From contig NW_006768766.1 in assembly GCF_000204055.1 (NCBI RefSeq), forward strand, positions 3,234,275-3,298,274: a stretch of DNA of 64,000 nucleotides, given 5' to 3'. Under the pieces are notes generated by a model. The model did not search any database and was not told where the DNA came from. It saw only the letters and a program-made list of their open reading frames with translations. The first letter of the stretch is position 1. Every line of letters begins with the position of its first letter. Below, piece by piece: positions 1 to 10,167 of the stretch. The stretch is from Melampsora larici-populina 98AG31. Taxonomy: Eukaryota > Basidiomycota > Pucciniomycetes > Pucciniales > Melampsoraceae. A program made the translations under genes and the position numbers.

Positions 1-707
1 CTTGATTTGCCAGACACAAATCCATCTCTGCACTCTTCAAAGTTACCGACTTTGATATGTTGTAGTGTGACCCACTCAACCAATCGAAGAAAACAAATGA
101 CGTGGAACAAAAATCCCATCATCAATCTACCACTTATCAGCTACAATCATCTATCCGCTGATCCATAACTTCTTTGTAAAACGATAAAAATTTGTATTGA
201 TTACATAAGATAATTAACCTCAAAAAAAGAGTACCACATTCTGAAAGGAATGAACACTGAATTGAATACACTACGGAAAAGAAAAGAAAAAGTAAGATTA
301 AAGATTACAAATCAAATGTAAGGACGAGATGAGAGCCTTGGGTAATGTTTTTCGAAAAAGGCAAAAGACTTTTGAAAAGAATGAAACCCCATATGATTCG
401 AAGACTTGAATAATTAAAGGATGTAGAGAAATGTGATACGATCGTACCTAAGATAATGATTAGAATAGTACGAATAATGTTTGAGATAGTTTTACATGTA
501 TAGATTTGAACTCCTTGTTGACATGATGACGACAAACCAAGGAGCCATTATTAAACTCATGCAAAAAAAGTAGATTAGGTAGATATAGAAAAAAAACGAG
601 TTTGTTTAGATTATTCATCTTCAAAATGTATTAGTTAAAGATGAATGATTTTGTTTCTGGATGTATTTTTATTTATTTATTTTTTCTGAAATCGAATGAT
701 GTTTTCT
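1..707. other. Gene-free stretch at the left edge
   Basis: AT-rich sequence downstream of the MoaB/CinA-like gene. I see no convincing coding frame, RNA gene or repeat here. A 76-codon open frame on the minus strand has no recognisable domain and no similarity to anything else in the window. Confidence 0.6.
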
Positions 708-1891
708 TCAATTCTCATAAAGCTCTTCAAGTTGATGTTCAAGTTCAAGTGCAGCTTTTGAAAGTTGACTAAAGTCAGGTCCAATAAGTGAAATTGTCAC
801 TTGACCACTACTAAAGTTCGGATAAGAACCCAGTTTGATCCCAGCTGGTGCCAGCTGTGTAGCAAATCGACTGAGGCATGGTGCAATACTCGATTCCGTT
901 AAAGATGTCACCACAAATTGACGATCTGTAAAAGTTCATACGATAAGTTTCTAGGCAAAACAGAGAGAAACCATGATCATGATCGGAACAAGAAATGAGA
1001 TCTTACGTGGTTGATTGGCTTTAGGTGGCAGAGGGATGTAGTTTTCGACGAGAGCGTCGGCTAGTTGGGTGAATAAGGTAGGTACACCGGGTAGAATGAA
1101 CAGACGCCGTCGTAGCTGAACAACAGGAACCCAAAGATGTGGGACCACAAAGAGTACCTCACGATCCATTTTCGGAAACAGTGCCATTCGTCTCCTTGCT
1201 TCATGCTGAGCTGGGTTGAGTTTGGCAGTAGAGTTACGTCCTGACATGTAAGTATCCATGCGAGTGATAGTTTCGGCATCGTACTCCAGTTCACCGGCTG
1301 GATCCCATACTTTGGCAAGGGATTGGTAGGTGATGTCATCTAGTGGTAACCCAGTTCGATCGATCAAAAATAAATAATCAGTGATCTTGACACGCTTGGG
1401 GGTGTGTGCCACGTGGGATGTAGTGTAGGATGATAACCGATCATAAACATACCATGCGTTGGTCCAATCCCGCCAGATGTGAAGATCAAATCAAACTTTG
1501 ACTCAGGCTCTGAGAGCCGACGAACACACTCGACAATCTCCGCTTCAATATCAGGAACAATCTCAATCTTATCAAGTGATATACCCGATCGAAATAGTAA
1601 ACCAGCCAGATGATGTGAGTTAGTATCGAGTGTTTTCCCATTAAGAATCTCATCTCCAATTATCACACATGCTGCACGACTTGCTGGAGTTCTTTGAGTG
1701 AGATCGGTAGGACGAGGCGTGACAGGAAAGTTAGGTACGATTGGTTTCCCATCTGATGCGGTAGTGTTGATCATCTTTATGAAGCGTTGAGGTGAGAAAG
1801 GCTTTGAAGGTGGTTGAAGATGAGATAGTGAAAGTTGAGGAAGTAAAGATCGGGTCGTAGGAATCAATCGGGTCAACATTTTCAAAAACAA
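708..1891 (-). CDS. MoaB/CinA-type molybdopterin-binding domain protein, probably mitochondrial
   Basis: A three-exon gene: exon 1 1891-1453, exon 2 1339-1007, exon 3 925-708. Both introns are GT-AG and the joins keep frame, giving 329 residues. The core reads ACVIIGDEILNG, then TSGGIGPTHDDITY, with the second motif created across intron 1. These are the hallmark loops of the MoaB/MogA/CinA fold (MoCF_biosynth), which in other proteins binds molybdopterin; eukaryotic relatives include the N-terminal domain of FAD synthase and stand-alone fungal proteins of unproven role. The first 40 residues are rich in Arg, Ser, Leu and Pro and lack acidic residues, as in a mitochondrial presequence; a downstream Met (MINTT) would give a form without it. 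Exon 3 supplies the usual C-terminal domain. Family assignment is firm; substrate and location are inferred. Confidence 0.85.
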
Positions 1892-2656
1892 ACTTGGATG
1901 AATTCAAAATCAAAATGCAAAACAACCAATGAACTGTTCCACAAAGTCAACTTATCAAGGGTGCTTTGGTATCATGACTCATATGTCGTCCATCCCCCTT
2001 TCCCAGGGCGTCAGGCTCACTAACCCCCTGTAATACCACATAATATTCAAACCTCATCATCATTCATTCTCCTCGACTGATTTGATCATCTACAGGAGAA
2101 CCGCGCGGACTCCCCAGATAAGAACCTCAAAGGGTTAATCTTATGTATAAGAATGATCCTAACTCATTTCGGTATAACCTAACTTGAGGTGGGTCATTAC
2201 CAGGGGAGAAAGTTACCTCATTCCCGCCAGAACAGGACAGGAGTGTGTAGCACTCAAGTACATGATTTACCTAACCTTGTATGACTGCTCATCTTGTACT
2301 CCATATCACTTGGCTAACAGATCACGGCCTTCGGCGCCGAAAATGTATTGCCCAAGAAGAACAATTTTTTCCTTCTCTCTAGGAACACTTTGTTCAATAT
2401 TCGAAAATGCATGTGTCATTTAGCTATCCACTCAGACCTGAAAGCCCCAATTACAACAAGATGATGAAGATGAAGATCATCAATGAAGAAGTGAACATCA
2501 CAGATACTTGAATGAAGACTCAAGCCATTCAATTTCTTTCAAAACAGCTGATAAGATTCAAAAGTATATCATCAACTATAAAAAATTCATGATCAATCTG
2601 AAAGAAGTCTTCATTAAATTCCAAACCAACTAAAATCCAAACCAAACCAAAGCTTT
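1892..2656. other. Intergenic region between NOC4 and the MoaB-like gene
   Basis: About 765 bases between the NOC4 stop codon and the start of the next minus-strand gene. It must hold the NOC4 terminator and the MoaB-like promoter. I see no gene or repeat; a 79-codon plus-strand frame at 2184-2423 looks random. Confidence 0.55.
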
Positions 2657-4968
2657 CAAAACTTCCAAATCTGTGAAACAATATCATCAACTTCTAAACC
2701 ATCTAAAGTCTTAGAAGGTTTAAATGAAGTAGCAAATAAACTTAATGCAGGTGGTTTTCTAATTTGTCGATTAAGTTCAGTATCAAACAACTAAAAGAAG
2801 AAAAAACAAATTCCCATCAATCGAAAAACAAAACAAAACAAAAAGATTCATCAGTTCAATCCATTAAACGAAAAAAATCAGAAAAAAACTAAACTTACAG
2901 TTTTATAAGTATGATCTAAAAAATCTTCTAAATCATAGTTTGGTTTATCAAACGCTTCAGAAAAGACTTTGGATAAAGTCGAAATACTAGATAAATAATG
3001 AGATCTTAAACTCGATAATTCCCATAATGAACTAAAGATTGCACCTGATCTTAATGGATCAAGTTCATTTATATCAAATGGATCTATAGAAGATTTCCGA
3101 AAAGAAAAAACCGGTTAGTTAATTCAATTGGTCTCTCATTTTTGAAAGTCAAGAAGCTATCGTACCATCGTTTTCTGCGCTCACTGAAGTAGACGCATCT
3201 TGTCGATGTAACATTGACATACAACTAGGATGTTGTTTAATCAAATTATAACAAAATGGAATCATCGTAATAATAGCACCAGGTGGAGCAAAAAGACTTA
3301 GTCTAGCTAATTTCTTGATAAATGAAGCCACAATATTCACAGGTAAATGTCTAAGAAAAAAGGAATATCAATTCAATTCATGAGTTCATAAGACACGAGT
3401 TCTTTGAAAATCACTTACGTTGAAGATAAAAACGTATTGAGCATTCGAAAAAACCTAGGTCGGTGTCTGGCATGTAAAACTGAGCCATCCAATAAAGCAT
3501 ACAAACGAGTATAAAAAGCTGGATAGTCTCTACATGAGATTTCGAAATCCAAAGAATCAGGATGAAGTTCAACAAGATTGAATGAGCCAGAACCAAAGGT
3601 TTAGAAAAGTCAAATAAAACTCACAAATTATGTTTAGACATCAAAGTGAATAATCCATTAAGAGCAAGTATAGATAAAGTACCACCTAAATCAATACAAT
3701 CGACCAAGAAATCCATCAAGATCTTGGGATCTGGCATATGAGGAATCACTTGAAGATGTAAGATGTTTAAAACTCTTTTGATTTCAGATTCAATTAAACC
3801 TAAACTTAAAAACGAAATCCAACATTCCGAAAAGACCTTTTGATGTGATTTTAAATGTAATAAAGGATGTAATTTCTCATTCTTTTGCTTCACATTTTCT
3901 TCCGGATCTTCTTCTTCTTCATCTGATGAATCATCAAAGATTCCAGTACTACCATCATTTGAGATTTTTAATTTTTTGTTTTGTTTTAAAGATTTAGTGG
4001 GTTTACGTTTTTTAGGGTTTATCAGTATAGGTGGTTCACCTGTCCAAAATTGATTTAATTCTTCTGATTCGGTTGGCATGGTGGTTAAAGCTTCTAAATA
4101 TTGTAATAAGTTTTGAACAATCGATCTTGAGGTTTGAGCATCTACTTCATTAGAGTCTGGTGATTTTTTTTGATGATTGATTGGAGTTGGATTATTCCAT
4201 TGACATATAGATCTAAAGACAGTTAAGATTTAGTATCAATTTTCGAATATCTGGATTTGAGATAGAGATAATCACTTACGCTGCATCTTTAAGAAAGTGA
4301 TAACGAATATCATCACAATAATTAAAATACCTCAAAATAAATTCAACTTTAACTTCTTTTCGAACAAACGGTTGATCAGGCGAACCAATCAAAAGAGTTT
4401 TCACCAATTTCTTAAATGTTAAACTATTGAAACCTCCATTCGGAACTTTGATGGGTTTACCAGGATTTTCTTTCGAATGTTGAATCGAAAGTGAAGTAGA
4501 TAATTCACTTTCTCCTCTAACTAAACTCATCAAGATCGTAAGTCCATCAAGTGATAATTGTTCATACTCATGATCATCTTTAATCAAATCCAAAACACAT
4601 TCAATATATTCATCATATCTTTCTTTTAACCATTCAGTGACTACTTTAAGTGCTTCTTCTGAATGTGTAGAAATAGGTGCAGTGTGAATTCTTCCTTGAC
4701 GAATAAGTGTTGAGAAGATCCTATGTAAAGCATAAATCGTTGTATGAATCAATTCATAAGTTAAAGCTGAGTTTGGTACTTTTAAATCTACCAGGACATT
4801 GATTAAATCTGAGATGGGATTTAAATCTTGATGTTGTGATAGTTTGATGTGTGATTCTAATTCTTTGATTTGTTGAAGTGTTAGCTTTGATGAATGTTTT
4901 GTTGGTTTTGTACTTTTCTTTTGTTTTCTTGAAGTGTTTGTGTTGATCGACGTTTTTGGTGCTGGCAT
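2657..4968 (-). CDS. NOC4: NOC4 (U3 snoRNP / 40S ribosome biogenesis protein, CBF/Mak21 domain)
   Basis: Six exons on the minus strand, starting with ATG at 4968 and ending with TGA at 2657-2659. Exon 1 (to 4280) has a Lys/Thr-rich N-terminus and helical repeats. Exon 2 carries an acidic stretch and the segment LNGLFTLMSKHNL. Exon 3 continues DYPAFYTRLYALL and RFFRMLNTFLSS. Exon 4 has VASFIKKLARLSLFAPPGA followed by YNLIKQHPSC. These are the conserved blocks of the CBF/Mak21 domain in Noc4/Utp19, a nucleolar protein that works with Nop14 in small-subunit assembly and pre-18S processing. The last exons carry FDINELDPLRSGAI and a C-terminal QIWKF. Exon 4 joins exon 5 in frame across a GT-AG intron. 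All conserved blocks are present, so the gene looks complete. The Harbinger element starts only about 190 bases upstream of the start codon. Confidence 0.93.
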
Positions 4969-5156
4969 GGTTGAGTTGAATGAAAATGAAAAAGTTTGAA
5001 TTCGGTTCAGAATCAGATCAAGTGGTCAAAAAAAATGGAAGACAGTCAAGTCACGTGCAGAAGTTACATGTCCTGAAACCTACATACATACTGTTACATA
5101 CACTGGAATCTGGATTCCAATTTGATCATTCAATTTCAACACTTTCAAGTTTCAAT

Positions 5157-5234
5157 AATGGTATTCAAAACTCGAGAAACTGGTCCAAGAAGTGTCAAGA
5201 AGTGACATCTAGAAACTTCTTGGACACCTCAAGA
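5157..5234 (+). repeat. Left terminal inverted repeat of the Harbinger element
   Basis: It begins AATGGTATTCAAAACTCGAG and matches the reverse complement of 9576-9653 over 78 bases, diverging just inside at position 5235. Confidence 0.92.
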
Positions 5235-5264
5235 AGTTTCTAGATGTCACTTCTTGACACTTCT
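5188..5264. repeat. 35-bp perfect hairpin at the left Harbinger end
   Basis: Arm 5188-5222 is the exact reverse complement of 5230-5264, separated by a 7-base loop at 5223-5229. The right end has only the outer arm, so the structure is asymmetric between the two ends. It could bind the Myb-like partner or could be a scar of an internal rearrangement. Confidence 0.9.
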
Positions 5265-5611
5265 CGGAAATATTTGAAAGCACCTTCGAGACCTCTATTC
5301 CACTTACCCTTTGCCAGCTTTGCCTCACATCTCAAGATGCCGCGGGTCTCATCCCGACAACAAGTCCTACAAGTCCTGAGAAAGGTATCACGCCACCTCC
5401 TTGCTTATCCCAAAGACAACATACTTCATCTATCTTCAGCAAAGCATCCCTCAAACACCTCAAAATCACTATCAACTCTGCTCCTCCTGCCTCAGTTACT
5501 ACCAGATCTTCCACTTATGCCAAAAACTCGCTTAACTTTGGGTTTCATCCTGAAAACTAGAAGGACAGGAAGACTTGAAGACTTTGATTTGAAGACCCAC
5601 GAAGTAGAATT

Positions 5612-6947
5612 ATGGTTGGCGGAACTGGAACGTGTGGAAAGTCAGCGATACCTGACTTCCAGAACCCTCCGCAAACGAGATCATTCCCACGAGCTCTTCA
5701 ATGGTATTATGATCGCTTCAGAGACCATATTCATGAAATTGGCAAGCTCTCTTTTTTCTTTACAGTCTTTTGAATTGTTTCTAACGACTGCTTTGATGAT
5801 ATAATCAGGCGCGAATGAAAAAGGATAGCTTCATTACCCTGTTTCGTAAGATTCAAGATAGCCAAGTTTTCAGAAACCATTCCAGCAATTCTCAAGCAAA
5901 AGTTGAAGTCCAACTCTTGGTTGCCCTAGCGAATATGGGCCTTTCGGGAAATGGGGGACAAGTTTCACTCATTGGCCGTTTATTAGGTGTTTCGGGTTGG
6001 TGCTTGTTTATAAAGCATGTAGTTCGTTTTCGGTTACTGACTTTGGTACCAATTCCAGAGGGGAGTGTTGAAAACTACACATGGCGATGTGTAGCGGCGA
6101 TCCTTGAATTGCAGCCTCAATATCTTAGCTGGCCATCCCCACAGGAACGTGCAATCATCAGGAACGAGATCGCTGAGGATCACCCAGCTTTGAAGGGATG
6201 TGTAGGGTTTGTTGACGGGACACTTATCCCCTTGGCTTTTGGTCCAGTCATCTGCAAAGAGGACTACTGGACCCGAAAGTATTTCTACGGACTTAATTCA
6301 ATGATTGTGTGTGATCATCGGCGGCGGATTACTTTTGCACGCCATGGATGGTGTGGAAGTGTTCATGACCAGCGAGTTCTCAGAACTTCAACAGTAAGGT
6401 TTAATTTTTGGTTATTTTTTTGGGTTCTTTCAAGAATTACAGAAGCTGATCAAGTCTGTAGCTTTGGTGTCAACCCGGTCGCTACTTCTCCGAGGGAGAG
6501 TATATAGTTGCCGATTCAGGTTACAGCGCCTCAAATTGCACCCTTCCTCTCTTCAAGAGAAACTCGGACTGCCAACTTCCTGGTCTCAAGAATGCCTTTA
6601 ATAAAGATCTTAGTGAGGCACGAACGGTAATTGAACACGTGAATGGAATGCTCAAATCACGCTTTCAGATGATGAAGGAATTGCGACTGGTTTTGCGAGA
6701 CAAACGGTCAATGAAACGGGCAAACGCGCTTTTGATGGCGTGTTGTCTGCTCCACAATTTTCTTTTGTCGGAGGATGAACGCACATCCTTTTCTTATGGT
6801 CTTCCTAATGCAGCCAAGCGTGAGGAAGAGCGACAATATTGGGAAGAGACCCCGGCAGTAGTTAACGCAGTGCTTGCCGATAACAATGACTCCTTACGCA
6901 AAGAAGTATTTGCAGAATACTGTTGTCTAATGGGAGAAGTAGTCTGA
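5612..6947 (+). CDS. Harbinger transposase (DDE_Tnp_4 endonuclease)
   Basis: An intron-containing transposase. A first coding segment from about 5612 reads PRALQWYYDRFRDHIHEI. After an intron it continues ARMKKDSFITLFRKI at about 5812. The first catalytic Asp is in GFVDGTLIPL (about 6218). A GT-AG intron at about 6397-6462 then joins HDQRVLRTST to LWCQPGRYFSEGEY, and the second Asp follows in VADSGYSA. The catalytic Glu is in ARTVIEHVNGMLKSRF near 6640. All three acidic residues are therefore present. The protein ends with TGA near 6945. The first intron is the weak point: the best donor is GC rather than GT and the phase does not close neatly, so either a 1-base decay or an exon I have misplaced is possible. 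An earlier ATG (MPRVSSRQQ, about 5337) may belong to a further 5' exon. Confidence 0.8.
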
Positions 6948-7607
6948 TGTTTGTAAGTGTGATTTGCTGCATCTATTCCTTTGCTCAGAATGAAGGAATA
7001 TTAATCATGAAATGATTGATATTTTCGATAGTCGATTAAAACTCTTCGATCACAGTTTCTTTTGCCTTTCTTTTTTCTAACAATTAAAAATTTCTTTATG
7101 TGAAATCATTACAAAAAACGTTGTAGTCAAATTTCAAGTCGACTCACACAAGGATTCAGAATTTAAATCGTGCTGTTTTTTTGAAAATGTTATCTTCTTG
7201 CCTTATTATGGTTAAATGATCTAAATCGATCAACGTTTTTAAAGGTTGTTCTTCTTGTCTTACTGTTTTCAATTGTGTTAGGCCAATAGATTGTTCTTCC
7301 ACTCAAAGTAAGGCAGAAACCTTTTTACCAACGTTTATTTGGTTTTGGATAAATTCAGTGACCGAGGAGAAGTTTTGCAAACGAAATCAAAGAAAACAGT
7401 TTGGTATTACATCAAACACAGTTGAATAGTGACTTCTCCAAAAATTGGAAGAGACAAGACGATTCAAAAATAATAAAAATCATGACTAAAAACAAATCCT
7501 ATGAACCATTGTTTGGAAGACAAAAGACAATCCAAAAATACCAACAATTATGACCAAAACGAGTTCAGCCTACTTTCATCAAGAGTAGTTGTTGCTCTAA
7601 GTACCGC
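6948..7607. other. Spacer between the two convergent Harbinger genes
   Basis: AT-rich, about 660 bases, holding the two 3' ends. No coding frame or repeat is recognisable. Confidence 0.6.
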
Positions 7608-9446
7608 TCATTCTTCTGCCAACATTTGATCCACAGTTTCTTTCGCTTCGGTCAAGCTCATACTGAAGTTATCCATGTATTCTTTGTACAGGCGTCCTCG
7701 CATGGAAATATCTTCTATTTTTGATTTCTTCTTTTGACTCTCCAACTCTTTCTCAAATTTGATTAATTCCAGATTCTCTCGACGTCTCTTGAGCTCTCTT
7801 GTTTCTTCCGAAGTTCTTTCTTTAAAATCTAACTCGGCTTGTTCGTAATTCAAAGTTTCCCTTTTGATTTGGAGCTCCTGTAATGATTGACTGTGCTCAT
7901 TGGTCCCCGGGTTTAAACTCTTAGTGATCGCATCGGTGAGTTTGTTGTTAGAGAGGACTTCTGATTGTCTGGCTGATTGCTCGGCTAACATGTGTTTTTT
8001 CTTGAATTCCCACTCAGCATCGCGTTCTTCTCGTGATGGTAAGTGATTAGTTAAAACTGAAGATGAAGCACCTGAGTTGACTCGAGAGGATTTGCTTCTT
8101 CCACCGTTTGTCGAATCAAATGATGCCACATATGAGCTTTTTCGAGGGGAAGCATGACGAGTTTTTGAAACCTTAGAACGAGATGAGCTATGAACCTCAT
8201 GACTTGTTGATTCTTTGACGCTGACATCATTCAAGTTTTCAGGTTCTTTGTTTTCATGTTGATCTTCATCATCATCATGTAACACTTCAAAACGGGGACT
8301 CTTGATTCCAGCAAACAGTCGATCAAGGGAAGTTTCGTCATTGAAAGGATCATCATTGTGTTTGTTTTGATTAGCTTGGTTGGCCTCGAGTTGATTGTCT
8401 TTGGGGTCAACAGTCATTTCTTTATTTTTTTGAGAAGGTAATATGGCATCTAAATCAATCACGTCATTAGATTCCTGCACAGCGTCTGGTGAGTTTGCCT
8501 TTTGTCTTCCAAACGCTGGGGCCATTTCTTCAAAATATAGACATTTTTTTTGAGCAATGCTTTGGAGATTAAATAAAGATGTATTACATATAGATTAGTT
8601 GTATATCTAAAAGCACACAAACATAAGGGAAAAACTGACCATCAAACAAATCTTCTACTAATGACAGTCGCTCCTTCCATGCCTCGCTATCAGACGAGTA
8701 CCCATTTTCCTCCTTCTCACGAATTGCATCCTCCATGAGTTTTTGTTTTACACCTTCGCCCGTTCCTTTGCGGAAGTCACGCCCGTCGCGGTAACTTCTC
8801 TCAAGTTCTCGGATCTAATTCCAAAAGAAATTCACCCGTAATTAACATATGTAAATGATGTTCAAGGAGTGGATAGACATACCTGGAATTCAACTGCGGT
8901 AGGTTTTATGTTTGGAAATCCGTTTTCAGCGAGGTACTTGGCAACCTCTTCGGCTACGCTTCCCTTGCTGATAGTTCCTCCTTCACCTCTCCACCAGTCT
9001 ATACGATGACCATCACCATCAGGAGTTATCAGCCATTCAACTACAGTCCAAAGCGGTGTCTTGCCGTCCTTATTTTTGTCTGTGCGCCACCCGGTTCGAG
9101 AACGGACAGGGGAAGATGGTGGTTTGCTGTTCGACTTGGGAGCAGGTTTTTTGCGAGATCCCTTTGCACGCTTGGGATTTGAAATAGATTGGGTCGAATC
9201 TGGATCGGTAGGAAGTTTTTCTTCAGATTGAATCAAAGGTTGTTGGGGTGTCTGAGACATAGTTCCCCAAATTTGCGGGTTGATACTGGGCGAGATATGG
9301 TGGTGGTGGAGAAGTGGCGAGTGTGGATTGATAGTTGGCGAGACAAATGTATAAGGGTAGTGAAGAATGGGTGGAGCCTGTCCTGCAAATGACGAGGCCG
9401 ATGGAGTACGAGAAAGAGGGGAATTCGAAGGTGGTATATCCGCCAT
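7608..9446 (-). CDS. Harbinger Myb/trihelix-like accessory protein
   Basis: Three exons on the minus strand. Exon 1 (9446 to about 8882) encodes a Pro/Ser-rich leader, a basic patch (PKRAKGSRKKPAPKS), then WTVVEWLITPDGDGHRIDWW, which resembles the Trp-rich Myb/SANT-like module of Harbinger partner proteins. Exon 2 (about 8817-8640) reads IRELERSYRDGRDFRKGTGE, typical of the third helix and linker of such domains. Exon 3 (about 8526-7608) is a long charged region with a predicted coiled coil (EEDAEW-type Glu/Lys/Arg heptads) and a C-terminal KETVDQMLAEE. In PIF/Harbinger this protein binds the element ends and carries the transposase into the nucleus; that role is inferred here from position and domain pattern. 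GT-AG introns join the exons in frame, so the gene looks intact. Confidence 0.75.
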
Positions 9447-9575
9447 ATGATTGAAGTTGAATTATGCGGGTTTTAGAAGGAGGAGCACAGAGGGGAACGT
9501 GATGAGAAATACAGGTGTACTGTTTTCCAAATATGGATGGATTTGACCCGAGAAACATCTTGCAGCCGAGAAACA

Positions 9576-9653
9576 TCTTGAGGTGTCCAAGAAGTTTCTA
9601 GATGTCACTTCTTGACACTTCTTGGACCAGTTTCTCGAGTTTTGAATACCATT
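9576..9653 (-). repeat. Right terminal inverted repeat of the Harbinger element
   Basis: Reverse complement of 5157-5234 over 78 bases. Just inside it lies a short direct repeat, CGAGAAACATCTTG, present twice at about 9549-9580. Confidence 0.92.
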
Positions 9654-10167
9654 GATATTGGGTGTTGTAAAAATACTATTGCACCATTTTATTTCAACTT
9701 CAGCTTTGATGATGTTCATTCGCAGATATCTACAATCTTGAGATGTGCCCATATTCCAATGATGAGTATCTTTCCAGTTGTAGAAATAAACCTTTAACCT
9801 ATATTGGTCACTTTTATGAGCTTGATACAAACGAGTCCCGAGGTGAAAGCAAGATTAGTTGACCCACACTTAAATCTACCAAGTAAAAATCAAGTCAATG
9901 AGATCAGGTTTATAGTAAAGAAATACAAGAGCTTGTTTAAAAGCTTATTGCCCCCCCAAAGCATCAAAACTCATTCAATCACAATCTCAACTTCCATCTT
10001 AATAATCAAAAGAGATATATAATACAATATTAAAAAAAAGGTCAATCATACAGCAACACCACACCAGACCTAATGAAATCATAGAAATACAAAATGCAAA
10101 AGAATCTCTCGAGAATTGATCACCAAGGTATTCAAAAAAATAATTATTAGATATAGATATATCAATC
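9654..10167. other. Intergenic region between Harbinger and the RING gene
   Basis: About 510 bases, AT-rich, downstream of the RING gene and outside the right transposon end. Small frames here have no recognisable content. Confidence 0.5.

Larger units (their letters stand above)
5157..9653. mobile_element. Complete PIF/Harbinger DNA transposon
   Basis: A 4.5-kb element bounded by 78-bp terminal inverted repeats that match perfectly as far as I can read (5157-5234 and 9576-9653). Inside are two convergent genes: a DDE transposase on the plus strand and a Myb/trihelix-like protein on the minus strand. This two-gene layout is the known hallmark of PIF/Harbinger, where the second protein helps nuclear import and end binding. 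The flanking 3-bp target duplication is unclear: AAT on the left against GAT on the right with these borders. Both genes look open, so the copy may be young or still active. Confidence 0.88.

Noticed and set aside
305..535. A 76-codon minus-strand frame near the left edge
   Set aside because: Short, no motif, no paralogue, AT-rich non-coding composition.
4980..5804. Plus-strand frames running across the left Harbinger TIR
   Set aside because: They cross the transposon border and contain no motif; the transposase lies in another frame from about 5612.
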